Shown piece by piece: positions 8,162-16,317 of a stretch of 64,000 nt of DNA. This DNA comes from Alphaproteobacteria bacterium (GTDB lineage Bacteria; Pseudomonadota; Alphaproteobacteria; SHNJ01). Below the pieces are notes generated by a model that was not told where the DNA came from, did no database searches, and worked only from the letters and a program-made list of their open reading frames with translations. The translations under genes and the position numbers were made by a program. Each line of letters begins with the position of its first letter. The first letter of the stretch is position 1. The stretch lies in contig SHNJ01000012.1 of assembly GCA_004295055.1 (NCBI GenBank), positions 124,001 to 188,000 on the forward strand, in the 5' to 3' direction.

Positions 8162-8333
8162 TAACTAACAAAAATTTAGATTTTTGTTAGTTATTTTAAT
8201 ATAACTAACATTATTGAAAGTTACAAGATTATAAATAACGAAATATGCATATTTCGTTATTTAAAAAATCCAAACTAACATTTTTGAAAGCTAAATTGCC
8301 ATAACTAACAAAAATAATGTTTTTTGTAAGTTA
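8162..8333. promoter_or_regulatory. Palindrome-rich fic upstream region
   Basis: Three structures occur. TAACTAACAAAAAT at 8162-8175 has its perfect complement at 8180-8193. A perfect 32-bp palindrome spans 8232-8263, centred on ATGCAT. An imperfect palindrome starting TAACTAACAAAAAT lies at 8302-8333. ACTAACATTATTGAAAG (8204) recurs as ACTAACATTTTTGAAAG (8274), 70 bp apart. The AACTAAC core therefore occurs four times in this region, much more A+T-rich than its surroundings. Confidence 0.6.
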
Positions 8334-8367
8334 AAAAATATATTTAATATCAATGGTTTAATGATAA

Positions 8368-9792
8368 TCAAACATGCACCGCGCGGCCATCGACGGCGAG
8401 CGCGGCTTCTTTCACGGCCTCGTTCAATGTTGGGTGGGCGTGGCAGGTACGATAGATGTCTTCGGCCGATCCGCCAAATTCCATCGCCAATGTAATTTCT
8501 GCGATTAAGGTTCCGGCATCAGGGCCAATAATATGCGCGCCGAGGATTTTACCGGTGTTGCTATCTTCCAAAATTTTCACAAAACCTGTTGTGTCATCAT
8601 TCGATTTGGCGCGGGAATTCGCCGCAAATGGGAATTTTCCGGCCTTGTACGCTACGCCTGCCGATTTCAATTCTTCTTCGGTTTTGCCGACGCTGGCGAC
8701 TTCGGGCCAGGTGTAAATTACCGATGGGATCATATCGTAATTAATATGCGGGTGTTGCCCGGCCATTAATTCAACGCACACAATGCCTTCTTCCTCCGCC
8801 TTATGCGCCAACATTGGTCCGGCGATAACATCGCCAATCGCAAAAATGCCAGGCACGTTCGATTCAAAATTCTCATTCACCGCCACGCGGCCGCGTTCGT
8901 CCATTTTCACGCCGATTTTATCGAGGCCCAACCCGGCCGTATTCGCCTTGCGCCCGACCGCAACAAGCACCACATCGGCTTCGATTTCTTCGCGTGCGCC
9001 GCCAGCCGCCGGTTCCACCGTCAATGTGACGCTAGTTTTTGCCTTGCTGGATTGTTTGTTGGCGCCAGTAACCTTGGTCGCGAGACGAAAATCCATGCCC
9101 ATTTTCGTCAAAGCGCGGTGCAGATTTTTCGATACTTCCAGATCCAGCGGCCCGCCAATGCGATCCAAATATTCAATCACGGTCACTTGCGCGCCCAAAC
9201 GCCGCCATACGGTCGCCATTTCAAGACCAATAACGCCGCCGCCAATCACCGCCATGTGTTTCGGCACCGATGTCAATTCCAGCGCACCAGTGGACGATAC
9301 AATCGATTTTTCGTCGATGGCAATACCGGGCAGAGAAATCACATCCGATCCCGTTGCGATTAAAATCTTTTTGGTTTTTAAAACTTGTTTTTCACCCTTG
9401 CTGTCCACCGCAACGGTAACCTCGCCTGCGGCCGTAATCGTGCCAGTGCCAAGGAAACGGGCGATTTTATTTTTCTTGAACAGGAAATCGATCCCCTTGG
9501 TCAGATCGCCGACGATTTTATCCTTGTGCGCCATCATTTTGGCGACATCGACATCGACCTTGCCGACCGAAATGCCCTGGCCAGCGAAATGATCGCGCGC
9601 TTCTTCGAATTTGTGGGTGACGTTTAACAATGCCTTCGATGGGATACAGCCAATATTCAAACAAGTGCCGCCAAGGGTTGCACGTTTTTCAACGCAGGCA
9701 ACCTTCATCCCCAATTGCGCGGCGCGAATCGCCGCGACATATCCGCCTGGCCCGGCGCCGATGACAACTAAATCAAATGAGTTTTCAGACAT
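8368..9792 (-). CDS. lpdA: Dihydrolipoyl dehydrogenase (E3)
   Basis: This 474-residue flavoprotein reoxidises lipoyl groups of the 2-oxoglutarate dehydrogenase complex and reduces NAD+. The FAD site GAGPGGYVAAIRAAQLG is near residue 12. The redox disulfide is in GGTCLNIGCIPSK, the NAD site is GGGVIGLEM, and the His-Glu dyad of the dimer interface is in CHAHPTLNE near the C-terminus. It is the last gene of the odhA-odhB-lpd arrangement, placed after a palindromic repeat whose GGAGG is the only good ribosome binding site for its ATG. A separate pyruvate dehydrogenase E3 may exist elsewhere. Confidence 0.95.
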   Translation of the reverse strand: MSENSFDLVVIGAGPGGYVAAIRAAQLGMKVACVEKRATLGGTCLNIGCIPSKALLNVTHKFEEARDHFAGQGISVGKVDVDVAKMMAHKDKIVGDLTKGIDFLFKKNKIARFLGTGTITAAGEVTVAVDSKGEKQVLKTKKILIATGSDVISLPGIAIDEKSIVSSTGALELTSVPKHMAVIGGGVIGLEMATVWRRLGAQVTVIEYLDRIGGPLDLEVSKNLHRALTKMGMDFRLATKVTGANKQSSKAKTSVTLTVEPAAGGAREEIEADVVLVAVGRKANTAGLGLDKIGVKMDERGRVAVNENFESNVPGIFAIGDVIAGPMLAHKAEEEGIVCVELMAGQHPHINYDMIPSVIYTWPEVASVGKTEEELKSAGVAYKAGKFPFAANSRAKSNDDTTGFVKILEDSNTGKILGAHIIGPDAGTLIAEITLAMEFGGSAEDIYRTCHAHPTLNEAVKEAALAVDGRAVHV

Positions 9793-9797
9793 AAAAT

Positions 9798-9907
9798 AAT
9801 TCCTCCCCCTTTGGGGGAGGTAAGGCGGGGGTAAAGCCCTCTCTCCTTACAGTAGATTCGAAACCGAACCTAACCCTCCCCATACCCCTCCCAAAGGGAG
9901 GGGAAAT
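9798..9907. repeat. C/G-rich palindromic intergenic repeat, copy B
   Basis: An element of about 110 bp has the same ends as the copy at 5812-5917 (AATTCCTCCCC at one side, CCCCTCCCAAAGGGAGGGG at the other) but an unrelated middle part. It fills nearly the whole odhB-lpd gap. Read on the minus strand its edge gives GGGGGAGGAATTATTTT directly before the lpd ATG. Confidence 0.85.
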
Positions 9908-9910
9908 TGA

Positions 9911-11143
9911 TTACATAGCAAGCAACAGACGTTGCGGATCTTCGATGCATTCTTTTACCCGCACCAGGAACGTAACCGCTTCGCGGCCGTCGATAATGCG
10001 GTGGTCATAAGATAACGCCACATACATCATCGGGCGAATTTCCAATTTATCGCCGACGGCGATTGGGCGTTTTTGAATTTTATGCATGCCCAGAATGCCG
10101 GATTGCGGCGGGTTCAAGATTGGCGTCGACATTAACGACCCATAAATACCGCCATTGGTGATGGTGAATGTACCGCCAGTCAATTCATCAATACCGAGCT
10201 TGCCGTCTTTGGCTTTGCGGCCCAATTCGCCGATTTTTTTCTCGATCTCCGCGAACGACAACGCATCCGCGTCGCGCACCACGGGAACGACCAAGCCCTG
10301 TTCGGTGCCGACGGCAACGCCGATATCGTAATAATTTTTGTAAATGATTTCATCGCCGGCGATTTCGGCATTCACCGCTGGCAATTCTTTCAAGCCTTGA
10401 ATCGCGGCCTTGACAAACAGCGACATGAAACCAAGCTTCACGCCATGCATTTTTTCGAACGATTCTTTGTATTGTTCGCGCAAATTCATCACCGCCGTCA
10501 TGTCGATTTCATTGAATGTGGTGAGCATCGCGGCGGTATTTTGCGCCTGCTTCAAACGTTCGGCGATTTTTTGGCGCAAGCGCGACATCTTCACGCGTTC
10601 CTCTCTTGCGCCACTCGCACCAGCCGCCACACCAACCCTGGTGCTCGTGGCTTGTGCCACCGGAACCGGCGCGTTGAACACATCGGCGCGGGTAACGCGG
10701 CCGTCTTTGCCGCTGCCAGTTTGCGGCGTATTTCCAGTTTCCGCCATCGCCTTGCGCGCGGCAGGACCCGCCTTCGCCAAGGCTTCGGCGGACATGCCGG
10801 ATTTGTCAGAAGAAATTTTAATTTCTGACCCGCCCTCCGAAGCCTTGGCGGAGGAAGGTTTTGGCGCAACAGGCGCAGCGGCGGGAGCCGCGAAAACTTT
10901 GCCCGTGCCGGCGCCGATGGTGGCGATTACCGCGCCGACTTTTACATTTTGTCCGGCTTGTACGCGAATTTCGGATAACACGCCCGCGGTGGGCGCGGGA
11001 ACTTCGACCGTGACTTTATCGGTTTCTAATTCCGCAACCGGCTCGTCGGCTTTGACAGCGTCGCCAGGATTTTTCAGCCATTTTGCGATGGTGGCTTCGG
11101 AAACAGATTCGCCCAAAGATGGGACTTTGATTTCGGTGGACAT
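9911..11143 (-). CDS. odhB: 2-oxoglutarate dehydrogenase E2, dihydrolipoyl succinyltransferase
   Basis: This 410-residue core subunit transfers succinyl groups to CoA. The lipoyl domain (1-75) has the modified lysine in [10 protein letters not shown] variable Ala/Pro linker follows, then the peripheral E1/E3-binding domain ([13 protein letters not shown], about 125-155). The catalytic domain ends with the active-site motif [13 protein letters not shown] (His and Asp). Part of the linker, SSAKASEGG to [10 protein letters not shown], is encoded by a perfect-armed palindrome at 10775-10850 (separate entry). It is preceded by its own promoter-like sequence and follows orf133 by 131 bp. Confidence 0.95.
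   Translation of the reverse strand: MSTEIKVPSLGESVSEATIAKWLKNPGDAVKADEPVAELETDKVTVEVPAPTAGVLSEIRVQAGQNVKVGAVIATIGAGTGKVFAAPAAAPVAPKPSSAKASEGGSEIKISSDKSGMSAEALAKAGPAARKAMAETGNTPQTGSGKDGRVTRADVFNAPVPVAQATSTRVGVAAGASGAREERVKMSRLRQKIAERLKQAQNTAAMLTTFNEIDMTAVMNLREQYKESFEKMHGVKLGFMSLFVKAAIQGLKELPAVNAEIAGDEIIYKNYYDIGVAVGTEQGLVVPVVRDADALSFAEIEKKIGELGRKAKDGKLGIDELTGGTFTITNGGIYGSLMSTPILNPPQSGILGMHKIQKRPIAVGDKLEIRPMMYVALSYDHRIIDGREAVTFLVRVKECIEDPQRLLLAM
10771..10857. repeat. Palindromic element in frame within the odhB linker
   Basis: CGCCAAGGCTTCGG (10775-10788) has its exact reverse complement at 10837-10850. A second inverted repeat, GTCAGAA/TTCTGAC, is nested at about 10805-10829. The element keeps the reading frame and lies exactly in the flexible linker before the E1/E3-binding domain. 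It resembles palindromic elements found inside Rickettsia genes in concept, though not by sequence that I can show. Confidence 0.7.
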
Positions 11144-11176
11144 CGGGAAATTCCTTTATAAGAAGAAGCGCCTAAA

Positions 11177-11204
11177 TATATACGTTTTTCTGGCATTTTG
11201 TCCA
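11177..11204 (-). promoter_or_regulatory. Candidate odhB promoter
   Basis: On the minus strand TGGACA (complement at 11199-11204) is followed after 16 bp by TATATA (11177-11182), about 35 bp before the odhB start. AAGGAA lies next to the ATG as ribosome site. Confidence 0.5.
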
Positions 11205-11274
11205 GCAAACAAAGGTGGTTTATCATATTTTTCAGTATGTTAGCGTGGATTGTGCGTTCTTGCGACCAGAACTA

Positions 11275-11676
11275 TCAATCTTGTCGCTGACGCAACCGTT
11301 CTATCAAAGCGGCCATTTCCCGATCCACAGGCAAAGGATGCTGATCGCCATGGCGCACTGTTTGAATATCATCGATAACTTTTAGTTTTTGTGCGCGTTT
11401 TAAAAGTTTCATTAAAAGTTCTCGTTCCCCCTCATTGTTTAATGCCACAAACCACCAATCTTGATGGGTAGACAAAGATCCTGGCGGTCCTTGTGGGCGG
11501 GATGGGGTGAATCCAACTTGTTGTAAAGTTACAAAAAGCTGCTGACGATGCGGATTTTCTTTTTCGCTAAATTCATAATTGACCATACGCCAACGAACCA
11601 CTTGCGGATAAAGCTTCGCGGCATCCGGCGGCGTGGCGCGTCTTCTTCCAGGTGCTTTTGGTGTTTTGGTGGTCAT
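11275..11676 (-). CDS. Unrecognised small basic protein between odhA and odhB (orf133)
   Basis: The 133-residue product has a Pro/Arg-rich N-terminus (KTPKAPGRRRATPP), then a mixed region with WRMVNYEFSEKENPHRQQLF and WWFVALNNEGERELLMKLLK, and a charged C-terminal helix. I recognise no family. Its ATG overlaps the odhA TGA (ATGA, 11673-11676), so it is probably translated with E1. No signal peptide or membrane segment is visible. Position suggests a link with the 2-oxoglutarate dehydrogenase complex, but nothing in the sequence proves it. Confidence 0.65.
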   Translation of the reverse strand: MTTKTPKAPGRRRATPPDAAKLYPQVVRWRMVNYEFSEKENPHRQQLFVTLQQVGFTPSRPQGPPGSLSTHQDWWFVALNNEGERELLMKLLKRAQKLKVIDDIQTVRHGDQHPLPVDREMAALIERLRQRQD

Positions 11677-14558
11677 GCGCCCAAGGCTTCTTTCACCAAC
11701 TTCGCCTGTTCTTCGTTATGGCGTTTATACGATCCGGTTGCCGGCGAGGCTGCTGCCGGGCGGCCGACATAGACTGGGCGGCCAGCCTTATGCTTGATCG
11801 CGGTCAATGTGCCTTCGATACGGCGGTCGAGGAAATTCCAAGCCCCCATATTTTCCGGTTCTTCCTGACACCAGATAATATCGGCGTTTTTGTATGGTTT
11901 CAGCACCGCTTGCAATTCCGCATCCGGATACGGGTAATATTGTTCGACCCGAATCAGCGCGACATCTTTAATGCCCTTGGCGGTACGGGCCTCTAGCAAG
12001 TCATAATAAACTTTGCCGGAACACAACACGACGCGCTTGCATTTCGCCGCGTCGATTTTTTCGGCCTCTGGAATGACTTTTTGGAACGAGGTTTTCGGCA
12101 AGAAATCATCGAGGGTCGAAACGCATAATTTATGGCGCAACAAAGATTTCGGCGTCATCAAAATCAGCGGTTTACGGAATGGCCGGTGCAATTGGCGGCG
12201 CAGCGCGTGGAAATAATTGGCTGGCGTGGTGCAATTGCCGACCACCATATTATCTTCGGCGCATAATTGCAGGAATCGTTCCGGGCGCGCGGAGCTATGT
12301 TCCGGCCCCTGGCCTTCGAATCCGTGCGGCAATAACAATACCAAACCACTCATCCGCAGCCATTTCGATTCGGCGGAGGAGATGAACTGATCGATCATCA
12401 CTTGCGCGCCGTTGACGAAATCGCCGAACTGACCTTCCCAGCACACTAGCGAGCGCGGTTCGGCCAGCGAATAACCATAATCGAATCCCATCACGCCAAA
12501 TTCGGATAATGGGCTGTCGCAGGCTTCGAATTCGGCTTGTTTATCGTTGATATGTTGCAATGGCAAATATCGTTCGGCATTTTTCTGATCGTGCAGAATG
12601 CAATGACGATGCGAAAATGTGCCGCGGCCGACATCCTGGCCGGAAATACGCACGCGATATCCCTCGGTCAACAAAGATCCGAATGCCAATGCCTCGCCGG
12701 TGGCCCAATCGAATCCTTCGCCGGATTCGAACATTTTTTTCTTGGCTTCCAATTGACGGGCGATTTTGGAATTCAAATTGAATCCTTGCGGCGTCGATGT
12801 GATCGCGTTGATCACCTGGCCCAAAACATCTTTTTTCACGCCGGTATCGACTTCATCCTTGGCGGATTTCGATGTGGAAAGGCCGCTCCACGCGCCTTCC
12901 AGCCAATCGGCCTTGTTCGGTTTGTACGATTGCGCGGCCTGATGTTCGCGTTCCATCATCGCGTTGAAATTATCGACCATCGCCTTGGATTCGCGTTCGG
13001 AAACAATTTCCTCGCGCGCCAATTGTTCGGCGTATTTCGCGCGCGTCGTCGGCATGGATGCGATTCTTTGATACATAATCGGCTGGGTGAATGCCGGTTC
13101 ATCGGTTTCATTATGACCCTGACGGCGGTAACATAACATGTCGACCACAACATCGCGTTTAAATTGCTGACGGAATTCGGCCGCCAAACCTGCAACATAA
13201 ACCACGGCTTCCGGATCGTCGCCGTTGACGTGAAAAATCGGCGCTTGCACGGTTTTCGCGACATCCGATGAATATGGCGAAGAACGGCCATAAGTTGGCG
13301 ATGTGGTGAATCCAACCTGGTTATTGATAATAAAATGAATCGTACCGCCGGTGCGATATCCCGGCAGATCCGAAAATCCAAAACATTCCGGCACGATACC
13401 CTGGCCTGCGAACGCCGCATCGCCATGCAATAACACGCCCAAAACCTGACCGCGTTCCCGGTCTTTTTTCTGGTCTTGTTTTGCGCGCACGCGGCCCAAT
13501 ACCACCGGATTCACGGCTTCTAAATGCGATGGATTAGGCGATAGGGTTAAATGCACCGACACGCCATCGAAGGTGCGGTCGCTTGAGGTGCCCAAATGAT
13601 ATTTAACGTCGCCAGATCCCTGCACTTCGTCCGGATTGGCGGAATTGCCTTGGAATTCGGATAAAATATTGACGTATGGTTTGCCTAAAACGTTGGCTAG
13701 CATATTCAAACGGCCGCGATGCGCCATGCCAAACACGATTTCTTTAACGCCCAGTTGGCCGGATTTTTTGATGATCTGCTCCATCGCCGGGATCAGCGAT
13801 TCGCCGCCTTCCAAACCAAAGCGTTTGGTGCCTGTATATTTAACCTGCAGAAATTTTTCAAAACCCTCGCCAGCGGTCAGCCGATCCAAAATCGCCCGTT
13901 TGCCAAGTACGGTAAAATCGCGGTGGCTGCGGTTCGATTCGACGCGGGATTGAATCCAGCCGCGCGCCTCGGGATCCTGCATATGCATGAATTCAATGCC
14001 GACATGGCCACAATAGGTTTGGCGCAACACATCCAGCAATTCGCGAATGGTAATGGTTTCGCGGCCATCGAACGCGCCGCCGATGAAAATCGGCCGGTCG
14101 TAATCCGATTCCGAAAAACCATAGGTACCAGGATCCAAATCCGCGTGATAGGCGGGCTGCATTAATCCCAGCGGATCAAGCTGCGCCAATAAGTGCCCAC
14201 GCACACGGTAGGCGCGAATCAACGACCGCGCTTGCATGGAATCGACAATCTGCGCCTTTAGCGCATCGGGCGTTACCACCGCAACGGCGGCATTGGTATT
14301 CGCCGAACCTTTACCAGCAGCCGGTTTAGTCACGTTACCGTCTGCCGCGCCGACGATTTTCCCAGGACGTTTGTTCCAACTTGCGCCCAGCATATCGGCG
14401 AGGGCCGATTTATCTTCATCGCCCAACGATCCAAAAAATTGCGACCACTGACTATCGACCGAATTGCGATCTTTTAAAAACTTGGCATAAAGTTCGGCGA
14501 CATATTCGCCGTTGCCGCCATATAAGAAAGAGCTGGATAAAGTTTGTTCGCGGGACAT
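11673..14558 (-). CDS. sucA: 2-oxoglutarate dehydrogenase E1
   Basis: This 961-residue thiamine-diphosphate enzyme decarboxylates 2-oxoglutarate and succinylates the E2 lipoyl group. Recognised segments are the N-terminal SSSFLYGGNGEYVAELY (E2-binding helix region), GMAHRGRLNMLANVLG, LHGDAAFAGQGIVPE (the ThDP pyrophosphate/Mg site), and LLPHGFEGQGPEHSSAR in the transketolase-like C-terminal half. Length matches the OdhA/SucA family. The start ATG at 14558 lies directly behind a hairpin whose AGGA is the only ribosome site (see terminator and promoter entries). It is followed by orf133 with a 4-bp overlap. Confidence 0.97.
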   Translation of the reverse strand: MSREQTLSSSFLYGGNGEYVAELYAKFLKDRNSVDSQWSQFFGSLGDEDKSALADMLGASWNKRPGKIVGAADGNVTKPAAGKGSANTNAAVAVVTPDALKAQIVDSMQARSLIRAYRVRGHLLAQLDPLGLMQPAYHADLDPGTYGFSESDYDRPIFIGGAFDGRETITIRELLDVLRQTYCGHVGIEFMHMQDPEARGWIQSRVESNRSHRDFTVLGKRAILDRLTAGEGFEKFLQVKYTGTKRFGLEGGESLIPAMEQIIKKSGQLGVKEIVFGMAHRGRLNMLANVLGKPYVNILSEFQGNSANPDEVQGSGDVKYHLGTSSDRTFDGVSVHLTLSPNPSHLEAVNPVVLGRVRAKQDQKKDRERGQVLGVLLHGDAAFAGQGIVPECFGFSDLPGYRTGGTIHFIINNQVGFTTSPTYGRSSPYSSDVAKTVQAPIFHVNGDDPEAVVYVAGLAAEFRQQFKRDVVVDMLCYRRQGHNETDEPAFTQPIMYQRIASMPTTRAKYAEQLAREEIVSERESKAMVDNFNAMMEREHQAAQSYKPNKADWLEGAWSGLSTSKSAKDEVDTGVKKDVLGQVINAITSTPQGFNLNSKIARQLEAKKKMFESGEGFDWATGEALAFGSLLTEGYRVRISGQDVGRGTFSHRHCILHDQKNAERYLPLQHINDKQAEFEACDSPLSEFGVMGFDYGYSLAEPRSLVCWEGQFGDFVNGAQVMIDQFISSAESKWLRMSGLVLLLPHGFEGQGPEHSSARPERFLQLCAEDNMVVGNCTTPANYFHALRRQLHRPFRKPLILMTPKSLLRHKLCVSTLDDFLPKTSFQKVIPEAEKIDAAKCKRVVLCSGKVYYDLLEARTAKGIKDVALIRVEQYYPYPDAELQAVLKPYKNADIIWCQEEPENMGAWNFLDRRIEGTLTAIKHKAGRPVYVGRPAAASPATGSYKRHNEEQAKLVKEALGA

Positions 14559-14562
14559 AAAA

Positions 14563-14590
14563 AAATCCTGAATGATTAGATTCAGGATTT
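14563..14590 (-). terminator. Rho-independent terminator of orf151, abutting the sucA start
   Basis: Perfect 11-bp arms AAATCCTGAAT/ATTCAGGATTT flank a 6-nt loop. On the minus strand seven T follow, ending at the sucA ATG. The AGGA of the distal arm is also the only Shine-Dalgarno-like sequence of sucA. Confidence 0.85.
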
Positions 14591-14616
14591 ATAGCAAATT
14601 ATGCAATTACTGTCAC
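14588..14616 (-). promoter_or_regulatory. Candidate sucA promoter overlapping the terminator
   Basis: On the minus strand GTGACA (14611-14616 complement) and TATAAA (14588-14593 complement) are exactly 17 bp apart. The predicted start at about 14580-14582 would remove most of the proximal hairpin arm from the transcript and leave the sucA ribosome site unpaired. Confidence 0.6.
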
Positions 14617-14632
14617 GATCAAGCGGCAAAAT

Positions 14633-15088
14633 TTAACGGCGACGTGGACCTTGTTGACCGCCAAGACCCAATAATTTCAATGCTTCAGGTGATGGTTGCT
14701 TCGCGGTTCCATTACTGCCACTTCCGCCCCGGCCTGTTATCTGTCTTGCTTCATTGGCATCGGGGCCGTCTGGAAAATAAGTAGAATACATTTCACACAG
14801 TAGGTGAAAATTTTTAGTAGCCATCGGCCATGTTGGCTTAGCCGACCATGAATTTAGACTTGTTAAATGTCCCCCAGAAACCCAACCTTTTTCTCTGTTT
14901 AACTGATCCGGTGTAGGAGCTTTTTGGCCTTTAGGCGGTTTAACTTTCAATGCTGCTTTACGTAATTCATCGTCACTACGCGCTTTTTGTAAAACTAAAT
15001 CAAACATTCGCTGATGCATAGCCACATCATCTAAAATTTGACCAGTATCCCGGGTTTGAGCCTGTGGCGCAACGGTTTGTGTCATCAT
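14633..15088 (-). CDS. Unrecognised protein between sucD and sucA (orf151)
   Basis: The 151-residue product has a helical charged N-terminal half (VAMHQRMFDLVLQKARSDDE, then KVKPPKGQKAPTPDQLNRE), a tryptophan-containing middle (WSAKPTWPMATKNFHLLCEM) and a Gly/Ser/Gln-rich tail ending GGQQGPRRR. No family is recognised, and there is no signal peptide or membrane span. It is flanked by its own strong promoter-like sequence (15128-15156) and a terminator (14563-14590), so it looks like an independent unit placed inside the TCA cluster. Two ATG codons are adjacent at the start. Confidence 0.7.
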   Translation of the reverse strand: MMTQTVAPQAQTRDTGQILDDVAMHQRMFDLVLQKARSDDELRKAALKVKPPKGQKAPTPDQLNREKGWVSGGHLTSLNSWSAKPTWPMATKNFHLLCEMYSTYFPDGPDANEARQITGRGGSGSNGTAKQPSPEALKLLGLGGQQGPRRR

Positions 15089-15127
15089 CTACCCACATTT
15101 ATTATTTAATATTAATATCTTACTAAG

Positions 15128-15156
15128 ATTGTATCTTAAAAGGATAGATACGTCAA
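15128..15156 (-). promoter_or_regulatory. Candidate orf151 promoter
   Basis: On the minus strand TTGACG (complement at 15151-15156) and TACAAT (15128-15133) have a 17-bp spacer, about 40 bp before orf151. It starts 10 bp beyond the sucD stop codon, next to a GC hairpin (GGCGGCTT/AAGCTGCC) that includes the stop. Confidence 0.65.
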
Positions 15157-15165
15157 GGCAGCTTT

Positions 15166-16053
15166 TTAAGCCGCCTTAACCTTTTTCATTGCCTCAAGCA
15201 TCGTTGTGCCCAGCGATGCTGGCGATTCGGAGACTAAATAACCGGCCGATTTCATGGCTTCGATTTTGTCTTCCGCTCCGCCCTTGCCGCCCGAAATGAT
15301 CGCGCCGGCATGGCCCATGCGGCGGCCCGGAGGCGCGGTGCGTCCAGCGATAAAGCCAACAATCGGCTTTTTCATTTTTTGCGATTTGACGAATTCGGCC
15401 GCGGTTTCTTCGGCGTCGCCGCCGATTTCACCGATCATGATAATGCCTTCGGTTTCAGGATCTTTGTAGAACAATTCCAGCACATCGACGAAATTAGTTC
15501 CGTTAACCGGATCGCCGCCAATACCCACACAAGTGGTTTGACCAAGACCCGCCGCGGTTGTTTGCGCGACCGCTTCGTATGTCAGGGTGCCGGAACGCGA
15601 AACGATACCGATTTTGCCGCGTTTGTGAATATGGCCAGGCATAATGCCGATTTTACATTCGCCTGGGGTGATAATTCCCGGGCAGTTCGGGCCGATCAAA
15701 CGGGATTTCGATCCGGTCAGAACGCGTTTGACCTTGATCATGTCGGTGACCGGAATGCCTTCGGTAATACAGACGATCAATTTAATTTCGGCTTCGATGG
15801 CTTCTAAAATTGCATCGGCGGCAAATGGTGGCGGAACATAAATAACAGACGCATCGGCCTTGGTGACTTTTGCGGCATCGCGCACCGTGTCAAACACCGG
15901 CAAATCCAAATGCTTGGTTCCGCCTTTGCCAGGCGTTACGCCGCCGACCATTTTAGTGCCATAGGCGATGGCTTGTTCCGAATGGAACGTGCCTTGTGCG
16001 CCAGTGAAACCCTGACAAATAACTTTGGTATCTTTGTTGACTAATACAGACAT
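15166..16053 (-). CDS. sucD: Succinyl-CoA ligase alpha subunit
   Basis: The 295-residue alpha subunit binds CoA ([14 protein letters not shown] at 17-30) and carries the phosphorylated histidine in [15 protein letters not shown] near residue 245. Together with SucC it converts succinyl-CoA to succinate with nucleotide triphosphate formation. Length and motif order match the family. It is separated from sucC by a 75-codon ORF, unlike most genomes, where the two genes are adjacent. Confidence 0.97.
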   Translation of the reverse strand: MSVLVNKDTKVICQGFTGAQGTFHSEQAIAYGTKMVGGVTPGKGGTKHLDLPVFDTVRDAAKVTKADASVIYVPPPFAADAILEAIEAEIKLIVCITEGIPVTDMIKVKRVLTGSKSRLIGPNCPGIITPGECKIGIMPGHIHKRGKIGIVSRSGTLTYEAVAQTTAAGLGQTTCVGIGGDPVNGTNFVDVLELFYKDPETEGIIMIGEIGGDAEETAAEFVKSQKMKKPIVGFIAGRTAPPGRRMGHAGAIISGGKGGAEDKIEAMKSAGYLVSESPASLGTTMLEAMKKVKAA

Positions 16054-16074
16054 TTAAAATCTCCTATTAAATTC

Positions 16075-16302
16075 TTATGATTTTCTTCTTTCGCGGGAAA
16101 AATGCTCCAAGATTGCTGGCGCAATTTTGCCACGAAACCGGCGCGGAATATCGGCAACGGAGCGCAGAATCATTTCCGCTGGCGGAGTAGAAGGCATGCC
16201 GGCAAATTGCGCCCAGGAGTGATACGCGGCAGCAAACGGAGTTGCCGGAACCAAACGGCCCTTAACCTCTTGCACTACTAAACCGCCGCGACTGAACAAC
16301 AT
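16075..16302 (-). CDS. Unrecognised 75-residue protein between sucC and sucD
   Basis: This small protein (RGGLVVQEVKGRLVPATPFA, then HSWAQFAGMPSTPPAEMILR and a basic C-terminus ending SRERRKS) matches no family I know. It begins 15 bp after sucC and ends 21 bp before sucD, so it is certainly cotranscribed with them. AGAGGAAATC lies just before the ATG as ribosome site. It might be a small accessory subunit or a passenger; the spacing favours real translation. Confidence 0.6.
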   Translation of the reverse strand: MLFSRGGLVVQEVKGRLVPATPFAAAYHSWAQFAGMPSTPPAEMILRSVADIPRRFRGKIAPAILEHFSRERRKS

Positions 16303-16317
16303 GATTTCCTCTTACCG

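Noticed and set aside
8783-9592. Long plus-strand open frame (269 codons) opposite lpd
   Set aside because: It is the antisense of a fully motif-complete lpd gene; its composition mirrors lpd codon bias and no ribosome site precedes it.
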